DNA of 64,000 bases from Bifidobacterium polysaccharolyticum (GCF_016101585.1 NZ_JACFQG010000002.1:372001-436000); one strand, 5' to 3'. Counted from the first letter of the stretch, positions 1 to 9,567 are shown. Notes: generated by a model not told the origin, from the sequence alone. Translations and numbers: made by a program.

Positions 1-114
1 TATGAGAGCCAGGACCATGACAGCAGGAAGAATGATGGCGAACTCGGCCGTTACCGTGCCATTATCGGATTGCCACCCTCGTCTCCGTCCATACCGTCTT
101 TCAGCCGACGGCAC
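1..114 (-). CDS. TadE-like pilus assembly protein, N-terminal part (cut by window edge)
   Basis: Only the first 38 or so codons lie in the window. The translated piece holds NGTVTAEFAIILPAVMVLAL, the usual N-terminal hydrophobic segment of TadE/TadG-like pseudopilins (polar lead, TAEFA, then a membrane helix). I chose a GTG start at 114 because it overlaps the end of the upstream pilin-like gene and has AAGAAGG just before it. TadE-like proteins are minor pseudopilins of the Tad machine in the cell envelope. The gene closes the Tad operon seen here and continues off the left end, so length and C-terminal features are unknown. Confidence 0.7.
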   Translation of the reverse strand, partial: MPSAERRYGRRRGWQSDNGTVTAEFAIILPAVMVLALI

Positions 115-481
115 TGAGCGCCTTCTTCACCAGCCCCATCAGCAAAGTGCGTGTGGAAGGGGATTTGACAATTGCCAGCAATACACCGGCCAGCGTAGCG
201 GCCGCCACCATGATCACGGCGTATTCAGCAGTGATGGCCCCGGATTCAGGCCTAGCCAGAACCACGCTCAGCCGCACATGCAGGGCACGCACTCCAGAAT
301 CCATAGCCTGGCTGATGCGGACGTACAAAGCCGTCATGAACCGGTTGGAACGTTGCCTTATTCTTTGCAACCATTGTGATCCGGCACTTGCAGCAGACCA
401 TGTCGTAGCCGACACCAATTGGCCTCCTGCCTGCCTTGTCTGTAGATGGAAGACCGTTGCAACCTCTTGTGGATATGTCAT
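101..481 (-). CDS. DUF4244 / Flp pilin-like small membrane protein
   Basis: This is a 126-residue protein from the chosen ATG at 481, which follows a good ribosome site (AAAGGTGAG). A longer frame reaches 538 but lacks such a site. The C-terminal part carries SGAITAEYAVIMVAAATLAG followed by a hydrophobic stretch and a short basic tail, matching the DUF4244 family of actinobacteria, which resembles Flp-type prepilins with a cleavage region before the helix. It sits after tadC and before the tadE-like gene, so it is likely the major or a minor pilin subunit. A 186-base gap separates it from tadC, leaving room for its own promoter. Family assignment is good; the pilin role is inferred from context. 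Confidence 0.75.
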   Translation of the reverse strand: MTYPQEVATVFHLQTRQAGGQLVSATTWSAASAGSQWLQRIRQRSNRFMTALYVRISQAMDSGVRALHVRLSVVLARPESGAITAEYAVIMVAAATLAGVLLAIVKSPSTRTLLMGLVKKALSAVG

Positions 482-667
482 CGTTCTCACCTTTGTCTTT
501 CCTCGTCTTCCCCACCCCGGCGAATAGCCATTCCTCAAAGAATCGGCATCCGATATCTTTCACTGTGCCCGTTCCAGCACGTCTCTGTCGCCTTGTCGGA
601 TGCATGTGGACGAGTGGACCTGCATCGGCAACCTGTGGACAACTGTGCCCGTGAGAGCTCCACACCA

Positions 668-1210
668 TCAGGACATCCCACCCGCAAAGGCCGCAATGCA
701 AGGGATGACTCCGATCAGCACGAAGGCCGGCAGAATACACAGCCCGGTCGGCACCAGCAGCCTGACCGCGATCGTCGCCGTGGTCTGGGCCAGCGCGCTG
801 CGGGCATGGTGATCCAGTTGACGGATGGTTGTCTCGATACGCGTCAGAGGCGATGATCCCAAACGCCAGGACGGCTCCAAACAGTCAGCCAGGACCTGCA
901 TGAACTGCCCGTAATCAGAATCGCCGATCGCCCCCGACCAGGACAGATCCCATCCGTTACCGCGTTCGAGCAGGTGAGCCACTTGAACCATCCGAAGCCC
1001 GTAAGGGCCTGGCAACAGCCCGCCAATAACCCCCAGAGCTCTGGGCAGAGAAGCCCCCTGACGAACAGCGACCCCCAGCAAGGCTAATACCAGGCTCAAA
1101 GGCGGAGTTGATACCTGCTCATCGGCTAATCGCTCACCAAAGCCGTCGAATTCCATGAGCAGAAAGGCCAGTATGGTCGACACAGCGGCAATCAGCGGTT
1201 TCAAATCCAT
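668..1210 (-). CDS. tadC: TadC-like inner-membrane platform protein of the Tad pilus
   Basis: 180 residues from the ATG at 1210, which follows GGGAGGATCT; upstream codons in the frame lack a site. It is a type II secretion F-domain-like membrane protein with an N-terminal hydrophobic segment, a soluble central part, and two C-terminal hydrophobic segments (around VRLLVPTGLCILPAFVLIGV). In actinobacteria, TadB and TadC form the membrane platform on which the TadA ATPase acts. The start overlaps the end of tadB by 10 bases, indicating translational coupling. It is short for TadC, as is common in actinobacterial Tad loci. The assignment leans on gene order and hydrophobic pattern. Confidence 0.75.
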   Translation of the reverse strand: MDLKPLIAAVSTILAFLLMEFDGFGERLADEQVSTPPLSLVLALLGVAVRQGASLPRALGVIGGLLPGPYGLRMVQVAHLLERGNGWDLSWSGAIGDSDYGQFMQVLADCLEPSWRLGSSPLTRIETTIRQLDHHARSALAQTTATIAVRLLVPTGLCILPAFVLIGVIPCIAAFAGGMS

Positions 1211-1863
1211 AGATCCTCCCTGCCCAGCTCGTTCATCAGCTGATGTATCCAAACCAGACCAACAACATAGAAGGCCGCTCCAAGAATCAGACATATGGTT
1301 CCCGGGCCCGGGCGACATAGGAAGGTCAACGGTCGCGCACCCATGAACTCTCCCATGATGATTGTCAACACCGGCAAGGTCGACAGGAGCCGGATCGTGG
1401 CCCTGGGCACAGCAAAGGCTTTTTCCCGGGCCTCATCCAGCGCCGCCCGCCGCCTCTGCATAACCGCCACGGTCCGCAGTCCATCAGAAGCCCGGCAACC
1501 CATGATGGCGCTGAGCCCATAACAGGCCATCAGAGCCTGGGCCATAATTGTCAGAGTCGGCCCCCGTTCCTGAGGCAGGCATCGGTTCTCCAACATGGCC
1601 ATGACACGTTCCCGCGTGACCTCTTGGGTGGCGAACCGCCGCCCGGATGCCTCCTCGAAAGCCTCTATCAGACCGCCTCCATTGTCGACAAAGGCAAGCA
1701 GGGAAGTGATCAGCACCGCCAGGCCGGGCCGATCCGACTGTGCAGAGGGCTTGACTGACATGGCCTTGAGCCTTGCGGCCACGTCGCCTCTATGCGGAAG
1801 CAGGGCCAAACAGGCAACAGACGTTATCATCGCAGCCAACCAAGCTGCAGTCTCGCCATTCAT
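1201..1863 (-). CDS. tadB: TadB-like inner-membrane platform protein of the Tad pilus
   Basis: 220 residues. The frame opens at a TTG at 1875, but the ATG at 1863 has GAGGTG just upstream and is preferred. Hydrophobic segments are seen near the N-terminus (AAWLAAMITSVACLALL), in the middle, and near the C-terminus (LILGAAFYVVGLVWI), with a soluble region between as in type II secretion F-domain proteins. It follows tadA by 12 bases and overlaps tadC. The likely role is half of the membrane platform that moves pilin subunits during Flp/Tad pilus assembly. Confidence 0.75.
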   Translation of the reverse strand: MNGETAAWLAAMITSVACLALLPHRGDVAARLKAMSVKPSAQSDRPGLAVLITSLLAFVDNGGGLIEAFEEASGRRFATQEVTRERVMAMLENRCLPQERGPTLTIMAQALMACYGLSAIMGCRASDGLRTVAVMQRRRAALDEAREKAFAVPRATIRLLSTLPVLTIIMGEFMGARPLTFLCRPGPGTICLILGAAFYVVGLVWIHQLMNELGREDLWI

Positions 1864-1875
1864 AATCCACCTCAA

Positions 1876-2964
1876 CTACGCAGCGTTCGCCGAGGCGCTG
1901 GTCACAATGCCCCACCGCCTGGCAAATTTCGACCAGGCCGTTCCATATGTAGCTGCACCTCGGCCCGGCCAGGTACAGACAGCCTCCCCCAAAAGCCGAC
2001 CGTCAACGGTCGTCGTCAGTCGGCCAATCTGAGCGATATGTCTATGACCACCGGTTCGTTCCAGGTGGATAACAACGTCAAATGCCCCTTGAGCTAGAGC
2101 CGCCAAGGCCCTCGGCTCCAGCCCCGCCAGCAACCCCAAGGCCGCCAACCTGGCAGGAACGCGTTCTACATTGTCGGCATGCAGAGTGGCCATGCCACCC
2201 CGATGACCAGAATTGAAAGCTCGCAGCAGATCCGCTATCTCCTCTCCCCGGCATTCACCCAGAATGATCCGATCGGGCCGCATGCGCAGTGTGGCCTTAA
2301 CCAAATCGACTAGCCCCACACCCCCTGCCCCTTCAATGTTGGATTCTCTGGCAGCCAGGGAAACCAAGTTCCTATGACCGGCAATACGGCCCAGCTCACG
2401 GACTTCCTCTACGACAACCAGCCGCTGCTCCTGTGGACACATGCCCAGCAGGGCCCGTAGAAGTGTGGTCTTGCCGGCACCCGTGCCACCAGTCACCAGA
2501 ATGGTCGCCCGATTGACCACTAGCGCCCGAAGGATAAAGAGCCAACTGACGGGACACAGCCCGCCAGCAACCAGCTTTTCCAGACCGGGCGGGTTTCTGT
2601 TGGGCAGTCTGATGGAAATGGCAGCGCCTTCGGGAACGAGCGGGGCCAGCACGGCGTGAACCCGGATCCCCTCCCTGCTGGAGGCATCGGCCATGGGCCG
2701 AGCATCATCCAGGCGACGTCCCAGCTGAGCGCATAACTGCACAGCAAAGTCCCTTACTGCCCGAGGGCCTGCAAACCCAGGCCGAAGCAGAACCTCCTCC
2801 ATGCCCGCACCTCGGTCGATCCAGACATCGCCCTGTCCGGTCACTGCGATGTCAGTCACAGCAGGATCGCTCACCAACCCATCCAAGTACCCGAAAGTGG
2901 GCGGCTGGGCGAAATCATCATCAGAGAATGAACCTTCGATGCTTTCCCCACTTCTCTCGATCAT
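1876..2964 (-). CDS. tadA: TadA/CpaF-type pilus assembly ATPase
   Basis: 362 residues, close to the usual length of actinobacterial TadA. The Walker A motif TGGTGAGKTTLL is at about residues 157-168, the Walker B-like stretch RPDRIILGECRG at about 230-240, and a conserved ALHADN segment follows, all typical of the VirB11/PilT/TadA secretion ATPase family. It powers assembly of Flp/Tad pili at the cytoplasmic face of the membrane. The start overlaps the tadZ stop as ATGA (2961-2964), so the two are translationally coupled, and tadB and tadC follow directly. No pilin peptidase (tadV) is visible in this window. Confidence 0.92.
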   Translation of the reverse strand: MIERSGESIEGSFSDDDFAQPPTFGYLDGLVSDPAVTDIAVTGQGDVWIDRGAGMEEVLLRPGFAGPRAVRDFAVQLCAQLGRRLDDARPMADASSREGIRVHAVLAPLVPEGAAISIRLPNRNPPGLEKLVAGGLCPVSWLFILRALVVNRATILVTGGTGAGKTTLLRALLGMCPQEQRLVVVEEVRELGRIAGHRNLVSLAARESNIEGAGGVGLVDLVKATLRMRPDRIILGECRGEEIADLLRAFNSGHRGGMATLHADNVERVPARLAALGLLAGLEPRALAALAQGAFDVVIHLERTGGHRHIAQIGRLTTTVDGRLLGEAVCTWPGRGAATYGTAWSKFARRWGIVTSASANAA

Positions 2965-3965
2965 TGGACAGCCTTAGACCGAGTCAGTTCGCGAGAAGAG
3001 ACCCGCTCTTCCCTTCTTTCGCCGACGATCATTCCTGCAATCCGCTCCACCAGGGGATGAAGAGCCCGAGCGTAAGCACGCGGCACCCGTTCCAGACCAC
3101 GTCCATCCAAGACGGATGCAGACAGTTTCGGTTGCGGATTGAGAACCACGTCCACCGATCGGCCCAGAAACTCTTCCGCCTGCTCCGGGTCGACGCCATG
3201 ACTGACCCGGTGCTGAGTGGGCATCATCCCAATCAGAGCCATGGGGGGCCTACAGGAAATCAATGGACCGTCTTGAGCTTGGTCGCCCGCACCTCTGCGG
3301 CTGTTCAGAGCATGGAGCAGTGCCTTCGCCCGTGCAAGGCCCAGCACGGTCATATCCACCATCAACAACGAAGGCAGACCCTTCAGCGAGCGCAGATTAC
3401 CCAGACCACGGCCCCGACCGGCATCGATCACCAGGAGATCAGCAAATCCAGCCATTGCGTTGACAGCTGCATCCACGTCCCACCAACCCTGTGACGGAGC
3501 ACTCCAAGGATCGTTGCTGAGCAACGGGATGCCATCCCAGACCGGCAGCTCTTCACGGAGGGCCTGAGGATCCACCCGGCCCAGGGGAGCACGGATTCCT
3601 CCCAACCGCATACCAGGCGCCCCCTCGATGCCGACCAAGACATCCATCCCTCCGCCGTCCAGGTCCAGATCCACCAGAGCGCATGACAGGACCGTGTCCC
3701 GAAGCTGCTTGGCCATCAAAGCTGTCATGGTTGTCAGCCCAATGCCTCCTGAGGCGGAAAGAAAGACCAATCCGGCCACAGCGGACCCATATTTGGCCTC
3801 CGGGTCGCTCCGCCCGATGCCGGTATCCTCGCCCGCCCCCCTGCCTGGTTGGTGCTCCGAGGACAACCCGACCGATTTAAAGGAGTGCAGAGTCCTTTCA
3901 GGCTCCCACCCTTTCATGCAGTCTTTTATAACTTTCGGCCGTCTGCCTATGCTCATTCCAGTCAT
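2961..3965 (-). CDS. tadZ: TadZ/CpaE-like MinD-superfamily localisation protein
   Basis: Up to 334 residues. Starts are possible at 3965 or 3917 (ATGAAAGGG...); neither has a strong ribosome site, so the N-terminus is uncertain. The core is a MinD/ParA-like fold: a P-loop-like VFLSASGGIGLTTMTALMAK near residue 70, then ALVDLDLDGGGMDVLVG and LLVIDAGRGRGLGNL. The P-loop has Leu where the conserved Lys would be (GGIGLTT), a deviation also known in some TadZ and septum-site (Ssd) relatives. It is first in the Tad operon. TadZ proteins place the Tad machine in the cell; a septum-site role is the alternative. Confidence 0.8.
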   Translation of the reverse strand: MTGMSIGRRPKVIKDCMKGWEPERTLHSFKSVGLSSEHQPGRGAGEDTGIGRSDPEAKYGSAVAGLVFLSASGGIGLTTMTALMAKQLRDTVLSCALVDLDLDGGGMDVLVGIEGAPGMRLGGIRAPLGRVDPQALREELPVWDGIPLLSNDPWSAPSQGWWDVDAAVNAMAGFADLLVIDAGRGRGLGNLRSLKGLPSLLMVDMTVLGLARAKALLHALNSRRGAGDQAQDGPLISCRPPMALIGMMPTQHRVSHGVDPEQAEEFLGRSVDVVLNPQPKLSASVLDGRGLERVPRAYARALHPLVERIAGMIVGERREERVSSRELTRSKAVQ

Positions 3966-4419
3966 GGCTACCAGTACATCCGCCCTCTGGCATCAGCACC
4001 AGTCCCCGGAGCTGATGTGGTCGAATGACCTCATGTCTCCACACCGCTTCGCCCTCTTTGTGTATAAATGCATCAAGACCGCGACACGCCTGAAATTGCA
4101 GTGTTTTTGAGTCCAAGTCCATGAAATGCCACAGATGATCACACGGAAGCAACAGATTCCTCCAAACCTGGTATATTTGGCCTGCCTCAATGCACGCAAT
4201 CGCACAAAAGACCAAGTCGGCAGCCTTCCCCCGCCCCAGCCGATGGACAGGCTTGCCATCGGCCTCAAAACTGGCATAATAGCTTATACAAGGACGGTTC
4301 AAGAGCACGGAAGCCCACAAAGTGTATGGCCACTAGGACCGATACGTTGGACGGGTGTATAAGACTTGACCGTTGCAACGATGATGTTGTGCAGAGATTC
4401 CATCTGGACCGACCTTGTG

Positions 4420-4447
4420 GGAACGGCCTCCTGCGGGGGGCCGTTCC
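4420..4447 (+). terminator. Strong hairpin upstream of ppk1
   Basis: A perfect 9-base inverted repeat, GGAACGGCC and GGCCGTTCC, with a 10-base loop is followed by TATTTAT. It lies 64 bases before the ppk1 start, with no gene on the plus strand before it. It could end a short leader RNA or act in an attenuator of ppk1; a simple protection hairpin is also possible. The T tract is weak. A TTATCCACA motif at 4451-4459 lies directly after it. Confidence 0.5.
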
Positions 4448-4510
4448 TATTTATCCACAAGCTTTATCAATGATTGCAGAGGACGGCACCTGCGAATAGA
4501 GTGCTATGGT

Positions 4511-6757
4511 ATGGTTCAGAAATTTGACGCACCCTCCAAGGCCTTGCTACGGAGCCAGATTGCGGAGCATATTGCCGAGACCGATGGCCAGGCACGGCAT
4601 GTATCCAAGCACTCGGATCACCCGGTCTCGCCCTTGCCTGAGGACCGCTATTTCGACCGGGAACTGAGCTGGCTCAAGTTCAACAAACGCGTACTTGAGC
4701 TGGCCGAGGATGAGAGCGTGCCCCTGCTGGAGCGCGCCAACTTCGCCGCCATCTTCGCCAGCAATCTCGATGAGTTCTTCATGGTCCGCGTGGCGGGTCT
4801 GAAGCGTCGCGTAGACACCGGCATCGCTGTAACGGCTGCCAGCGGGATGAGCCCCCGTCAGCAGCTGAGGGCCATCTCCGAGCAGGCCCACAAGCTTCAG
4901 GATGAGCATGCCCACTATGTAATCGACCACATCCTGCCGGATCTGGCCGCCGAAAGCATCATCCTGCTGAGCTGGACACAACTGAGCAGCCAGGAGCAGG
5001 AACGGCTCACCAACTTCTTCCGGAACCAGGTCTTCCCGGTCCTGACCCCGCTGGCCGTCGACCCGGCCCATCCCTTCCCCTATATCTCAGGCAACTCACT
5101 GAACCTGGCGGTCCTGGTGGAGAACCCCACCTCGGGCAAGACCCACTTCGCCCGCGTTAAGATTCCCGACAATCTCTCACGTCTGATTCCTGTGGACGAT
5201 CTGACCGACGAAGAGGGCAAGGAGGAGCGCTACGGGTTCATCACCATGGAGAATCTGATCATCGCCCACCTGGAATACCTCTTCCCCGGCATGATCATCA
5301 AGGAGGCCCGCTCCTTCCGCGTCACCCGCAATGAGGATATTGACGTCGAGGAGGATGACGCAGAGAACCTGCTCAACGCCATGGAGAAGGAGCTTCTGCA
5401 GCGAAGGTTCGGACCGCCCATCCGCCTGGAGATTTCCGACTCCGCCTCTCCCTTCCTCTCCCAGCTGCTGGCCAGCAAGCTGCGAGTCAACCAGGAAGAA
5501 GTCTATCGGCTGCCTGCTCCCTTGGACTGGACGGTCCTGTTCGAGTTGCAGTCCATCGACCGGGCCGACCTCAAGTTCCGCCCCTTCATTCCCACCACCA
5601 ACCGGCAGATCGCCGAAGTGGAATCCAGCCAGGCCCAGGACATCTTCGCCGCCATCCGTGAGCATGACATCCTCCTCCACCACCCCTATGACTCCTTCTC
5701 CACCTCGGTTCAGGCCTTCCTGGAGCAAGCGGCGGCCGATCCGCGAGTGCTGGCCATCAAGCAGACCCTCTACCGGACCTCAGGCAACTCGCCCATCATC
5801 AATGCCCTGGTGGATGCCGCGCACGCCGGCAAGCAGGTCCTGGCCCTGGTCGAGATCAAGGCCCGGTTTGACGAGGAGGCCAACATCGCCTGGGCTCGCC
5901 AGCTGGAACGGGCCGGCGTCCATGTGGTCTACGGAATCGTGGGGCTGAAGACCCACTGCAAACTTTCTCTGGTGGTTCGTCAGGAGCAGGACGGCCTACG
6001 TCGTTACTGCCACGTGGGCACCGGCAACTACAACCCAAAGACCGCCCGCCAGTATACCGACCTGGGTCTGCTCACCTGCGATCCAGTAGTGGGACAAGAC
6101 CTGACCAGGCTCTTCAATCAGCTGTCAGGCTATGCGCCCAAGTCCTCCTTCCACCGCCTGCTGGTAGCCCCACGCACGGTCCGCTCCGGGCTCCTGCAAC
6201 GGATCGCCCGCGAGGAAGAGACCGCCTTGAACGGCAAGCCCGCGTGGATACGAATCAAGGTCAACTCCTTGGTGGATGAAAAGATCATCGACGCTCTCTA
6301 CCGGGCCAGCCAGGCCGGAGTTCGCATAGACATCGTGGAGCGTGGCATCTGTGCCCTGAAGCCAGGCGTGCCCGGGCTGAGCGAGAATATCCGAGTCCAC
6401 TCCATCCTGGGACGGTTCCTGGAGCACAGCCGCATCTTCGCCTTCGCCAACTCTCAGGGCCCCCAGATCGGCGAGGGTCCCTTGGCCGGGCCAGAAGTCT
6501 GGATAGGCTCTGCTGACCTGATGCACCGCAACCTGGACCGCCGTGTGGAAGCGCTGGTTCGCATCACCGCACCCGAGCAGGTGCAGGGTCTGATCGACTA
6601 CGTGGATCTGCAGATGGCCGACACCACCAGCTCCTGGCACATGCAGCCTGACGGCACTTACGTGCGCCATAGCCGGGATGATCAGGGCCGGCCTCTGGTC
6701 GACTCGCAGGAGTACCTGATCGACCGTCACTCCCGAACCCCCAGGGCCAGGCGATGA
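4511..6757 (+). CDS. ppk: Polyphosphate kinase 1
   Basis: 748 residues from the ATG at 4511; a TTG-opened extension to 4415 would run through a strong hairpin and is rejected. The enzyme transfers the terminal phosphate of ATP to long-chain polyphosphate, reversibly, via a phosphohistidine. The N-terminal domain starts at [20 protein letters not shown]. The catalytic histidines appear in [12 protein letters not shown] and [12 protein letters not shown] in the phospholipase-D-like half. Length fits the family (about 690-750). The next gene encodes a Nudix/phosphatase protein on the same strand 61 bases on, a common neighbour of ppk in actinobacteria. Annotation is firm. Confidence 0.96.
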   Translation: MVQKFDAPSKALLRSQIAEHIAETDGQARHVSKHSDHPVSPLPEDRYFDRELSWLKFNKRVLELAEDESVPLLERANFAAIFASNLDEFFMVRVAGLKRRVDTGIAVTAASGMSPRQQLRAISEQAHKLQDEHAHYVIDHILPDLAAESIILLSWTQLSSQEQERLTNFFRNQVFPVLTPLAVDPAHPFPYISGNSLNLAVLVENPTSGKTHFARVKIPDNLSRLIPVDDLTDEEGKEERYGFITMENLIIAHLEYLFPGMIIKEARSFRVTRNEDIDVEEDDAENLLNAMEKELLQRRFGPPIRLEISDSASPFLSQLLASKLRVNQEEVYRLPAPLDWTVLFELQSIDRADLKFRPFIPTTNRQIAEVESSQAQDIFAAIREHDILLHHPYDSFSTSVQAFLEQAAADPRVLAIKQTLYRTSGNSPIINALVDAAHAGKQVLALVEIKARFDEEANIAWARQLERAGVHVVYGIVGLKTHCKLSLVVRQEQDGLRRYCHVGTGNYNPKTARQYTDLGLLTCDPVVGQDLTRLFNQLSGYAPKSSFHRLLVAPRTVRSGLLQRIAREEETALNGKPAWIRIKVNSLVDEKIIDALYRASQAGVRIDIVERGICALKPGVPGLSENIRVHSILGRFLEHSRIFAFANSQGPQIGEGPLAGPEVWIGSADLMHRNLDRRVEALVRITAPEQVQGLIDYVDLQMADTTSSWHMQPDGTYVRHSRDDQGRPLVDSQEYLIDRHSRTPRARR

Positions 6758-6818
6758 TGATACGCCTCCAAGCCGGCAGGCCCGCCGCAGAGGCGGACGA
6801 TCGGGATGGCATCCGACC

Positions 6819-7898
6819 ATGAGCAGGACGGTTGAGGCAGCCGGAGCCATCCTCTACCGGTGGCGCACAACCTTCCAGGGATGGATGAAATTCAGCGACG
6901 ACGGCCGAGCAGCCCCAGGAAGCAGCCCCCGATCCGACCTTGATGAGCTGGAGCTTTGCCTGGTCCATCGTCCCAAGTACGACGACTGGAGCTGGCCAAA
7001 GGGCAAGCTGGAGAATCGTGAGACCCACATGCGGGCGGCTGTGCGCGAGGTCGGCGAGGAGACGGGCTGTCTTGTCCGGCTGGGGCCATACCTGGGGGAT
7101 GCCGAATATCCCCTAAACAACGAGGGCCGACGCCAGGGCGGCAAAGGCGGCAGACTCAAACATATCTGCTACTGGATGGCTACTCCGACCGATTCGGAAC
7201 ACGCCGCCGGTCAGGGCGCACTGCTGGGACCCATCCACCGCCCTGATTCCAGGGAAGTCGACCAGATACGATGGGTCGGGGCCTCCGAAGCCCGCAAACT
7301 ATTGACCCACCCCAGCGACAGAACCATACTGGATGCCTTTGTGGACCGGGTGGAGCAGGGCGGCATCCGGGCTCGTCAGTTGATCATCGTCCGCCACGGT
7401 AAGGCAGTGGCCCGAAAGGAATGGACGGGCAAGGATGCGAATCGTCCTCTGACCCCCAGGGGCGCCGGCACCTCCTACGCCCTGGCTCGGGAGCTGGCCT
7501 GCTTTGCTCCCGACCGCCTCCTGTCCTCCCCCTGGATCCGCTGTGTGCAGACACTGCGTCCCTACGCCGACGAGGTAGGCCTGCCCATAGAGATGGTGGC
7601 CTGCCTGACGGAGTCCTCCTACCACCGACGCCCAGACCAGGCCCACAACTGGCTTGACGGGCAGATGGCCGACCTGCTGAAAGGTAACAGAGCCATCATG
7701 ATCTGCATGCATCGCCCTGTCCTGGGAGGAGTCTTCGAGAAGCTGCGTGGGCTATGCTCCAGCGGATCGCTGTCCAAACGGCTGCCAGACGACTCCCCCT
7801 TCATGCCCACCGGCAACGCTGTCGTCCTCAGTCTGACCGGCGACCCCAATCATCCGACCATCATCGACATACAGAAGGTGACTCCCATTGTCTACTGA
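6819..7898 (+). CDS. Nudix hydrolase fused to a histidine phosphatase (MutT1-like)
   Basis: 359 residues with two domains. Residues about 5-165 form a Nudix domain with a full Nudix box (GKLENRETHMRAAVREVGEE followed by TG). Residues about 185-340 form a histidine phosphatase domain of the SixA type, opening with LIIVRHGKA and carrying a second His region near ICMHRPV. The same fusion is known as mycobacterial MutT1, which breaks down oxidised nucleotides and diadenosine polyphosphates. An insert (about residues 25-45) precedes the Nudix core. It lies 61 bases after ppk and its stop overlaps the next gene. The exact substrate here is not known. Confidence 0.9.
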   Translation: MSRTVEAAGAILYRWRTTFQGWMKFSDDGRAAPGSSPRSDLDELELCLVHRPKYDDWSWPKGKLENRETHMRAAVREVGEETGCLVRLGPYLGDAEYPLNNEGRRQGGKGGRLKHICYWMATPTDSEHAAGQGALLGPIHRPDSREVDQIRWVGASEARKLLTHPSDRTILDAFVDRVEQGGIRARQLIIVRHGKAVARKEWTGKDANRPLTPRGAGTSYALARELACFAPDRLLSSPWIRCVQTLRPYADEVGLPIEMVACLTESSYHRRPDQAHNWLDGQMADLLKGNRAIMICMHRPVLGGVFEKLRGLCSSGSLSKRLPDDSPFMPTGNAVVLSLTGDPNHPTIIDIQKVTPIVY

Positions 7899-8607
7899 CA
7901 GCAACTCCAGAATCGGCTCATCCTCAATCCGCTCCTCCCGTACGGGATTCGTGGCCTCTGGCACCGGAGCATCCCGGCCTTCACGCCCTGGCCAGCTGGA
8001 TCCAGCTATCGCTGACCAGCTCTCCGGAGGCATGGATCCACAGCAGATCAGCGAGATGAGCCATGTATCAGCAGCCTCCCTGCTGGACCGGGTCCACCAC
8101 AGCGCCGACCCGGCCATCGTAAAACGGGTTCTGACCCTGGTAGACCGCGAGGGTGTGGATGTCGTGGCCGAGCTCTGGAGCGACAGCGACCCCGATTCTC
8201 TGCCTGGCATCCTTTGGCGGCTTTACATGCTTCGCAGCTGGATGCGTCGGGACGCTGATGGAATCAGTCGTCTGTGGAGGCTGGGCGAACCCACCGACAC
8301 TGCTGCATCAGCCATCGCCGGCGTCGATCAGGCCCCGGAGGCCGACGACATCATCCGAACCGCCGACTCCATCCTCTCCGGAGCTTTCACGGGCGACTTC
8401 GCCATAGCTCTGGAACGGGCAGGAGCCTTCTGCGACGTGATCGCACGCGGAATCAAGACCACCATCCGGGATGCCCAGAGCCGGCAGCTGGACGGTCAGG
8501 AGGCCAAGGAGGTCGACGCAGCACAGCGCACCGTCAACTCCCTCAATCAGACGGCACGTGACTTCATGAGGGGCGCATCACTCTGGCGGCGGGGACGGCT
8601 GGAGTAG
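7888..8607 (+). CDS. Conserved hypothetical protein following the Nudix gene
   Basis: 239 residues. It opens at a TTG at 7888 with AGAAGGTGA about 8 bases before it, overlapping the end of the Nudix gene by 11 bases; an internal ATG at 8032 is the alternative start. The N-terminal 45 residues are Ser/Arg-rich and probably disordered. The remainder is mostly helical and acidic (ASLLDRVHHSADPAIVKRVL, ADDIIRTADSILSGAFTGDF). There is no signal peptide or membrane segment. I do not recognise a catalytic motif. Overlap suggests co-translation with the Nudix protein. No function is proposed. Confidence 0.75.
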   Translation: MSTDSNSRIGSSSIRSSRTGFVASGTGASRPSRPGQLDPAIADQLSGGMDPQQISEMSHVSAASLLDRVHHSADPAIVKRVLTLVDREGVDVVAELWSDSDPDSLPGILWRLYMLRSWMRRDADGISRLWRLGEPTDTAASAIAGVDQAPEADDIIRTADSILSGAFTGDFAIALERAGAFCDVIARGIKTTIRDAQSRQLDGQEAKEVDAAQRTVNSLNQTARDFMRGASLWRRGRLE

Positions 8608-8724
8608 GATCCGCCATCCTTTCAAGCCGGAAGCGTAAGCGCGCCGTGAGCACAGATCAGACCCCGGCATGCCCTACAATGGGGACTGCGTCGGACCATG
8701 TCTAAGCCCCGGGCTCCGTTTGTT

Positions 8725-8776
8725 GCCGCTGCGAGCGGCGTTTGCGCCGACAGGCGCTTGCATGGTTCGGCGTTTT
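8725..8776 (+). promoter_or_regulatory. Possible attenuator-like leader upstream of upp
   Basis: Several competing stems are seen about 80-130 bases before upp. Stem A is GCCGCT/AGCGGC (8725-8730 with 8734-8739). Stem B is GCGCC/GGCGC (8744-8748 with 8753-8757). Stem C is CGCCGA/TCGGCG (8745-8750 with 8767-8772), directly followed by TTTT (8773-8776). B and C share bases and exclude each other, and C looks like a short terminator. This fits transcription attenuation of a pyrimidine salvage gene, but no PyrR-binding consensus was identified. Confidence 0.35.
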
Positions 8777-8855
8777 CATTTCCACTCCCAAATCGAAGGC
8801 AGCATGGCTTGCCGGTCGCTACCAGAAGCCGACCCGCTGAGCTACGCTGAGAGGT

Positions 8856-9494
8856 ATGGAACTTCACGTACTGGAACACCCGCTGATCGAGCATAAGCTG
8901 ACCGTACTGCGGGACAAAAACACCCCTTCCAACACCTTCCGCGAGCTGATCAGCGAACTGGTCATGCTGGAGGCCTACGAGGCCACCCGCAACCTGGACA
9001 TCGAGGACCACCCCATCGAGACCCCGGTCGCACCCATGGTGGGCAAGAAGCTCTGCTCCCCCCGCCCCATGGTGGTTCCCATCCTGCGCGCCGGACTGGG
9101 CATGCTTGACGGTATGACCCGGCTGCTGCCCACCGCCGAGGTCGGATTCCTCGGTCTCAAGCGCGACGAGAACACTCTGGACATCATCACCTACGCCAAC
9201 CGTCTGCCAGAGGACCTCTCCGGACGTCAGTGCTTCCTGCTGGATCCCATGCTCGCCACCGGCGGCACCCTGATCGCCGCCACCAAATACCTTGCCGAGC
9301 GCGGTGCCAAGGACGTGACCTCCATCAACATTCTGGCCGCTCCCGAGGGCCTGAACCGCCTCAAGGAGGAGATGGACCCCTCCATCAACCTCAAGGTGGT
9401 GGTCTGCGCAGTCGATCAGAAGCTGAACGAGCATGCCTACATCGTACCTGGCCTGGGCGATGCCGGCGACCGCCTTTACGGCGTCATCGACTGA
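8856..9494 (+). CDS. upp: Uracil phosphoribosyltransferase
   Basis: 212 residues, the normal family length. The enzyme makes UMP from uracil and PRPP for pyrimidine salvage in the cytoplasm. The N-terminus [13 protein letters not shown] and the PRPP loop region [15 protein letters not shown] are diagnostic, as is the C-terminal [15 protein letters not shown] uracil-binding region. It appears to be its own transcription unit: about 250 bases of leader precede it and a strong terminator follows. The leader may hold an attenuator. Confidence 0.97.
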   Translation: MELHVLEHPLIEHKLTVLRDKNTPSNTFRELISELVMLEAYEATRNLDIEDHPIETPVAPMVGKKLCSPRPMVVPILRAGLGMLDGMTRLLPTAEVGFLGLKRDENTLDIITYANRLPEDLSGRQCFLLDPMLATGGTLIAATKYLAERGAKDVTSINILAAPEGLNRLKEEMDPSINLKVVVCAVDQKLNEHAYIVPGLGDAGDRLYGVID

Positions 9495-9531
9495 GCTGGC
9501 GAACTGACAGGGCACGAACCCCATACCCGAC

Positions 9532-9567
9532 AAGGACCCGAATCCTGCACGATTCGGGTCCTTTTTT
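9532..9567 (+). terminator. Rho-independent terminator after upp
   Basis: An inverted repeat AAGGACCCGAAT / ATTCGGGTCCTT with a short loop is followed by a run of six T. It lies 38 bases after the upp stop and is a textbook intrinsic terminator on the plus strand. Confidence 0.92.

Noticed and set aside
3898-4320. Minus-strand 140-codon frame upstream of tadZ
   Set aside because: It lacks a ribosome site and family pattern, has atypical codon use for the region, and overlaps the tadZ start. A real small gene cannot be fully excluded.
4415-4510. N-terminal extension of ppk from a TTG
   Set aside because: It would translate through a strong hairpin and has no match to the PPK1 N-terminus.
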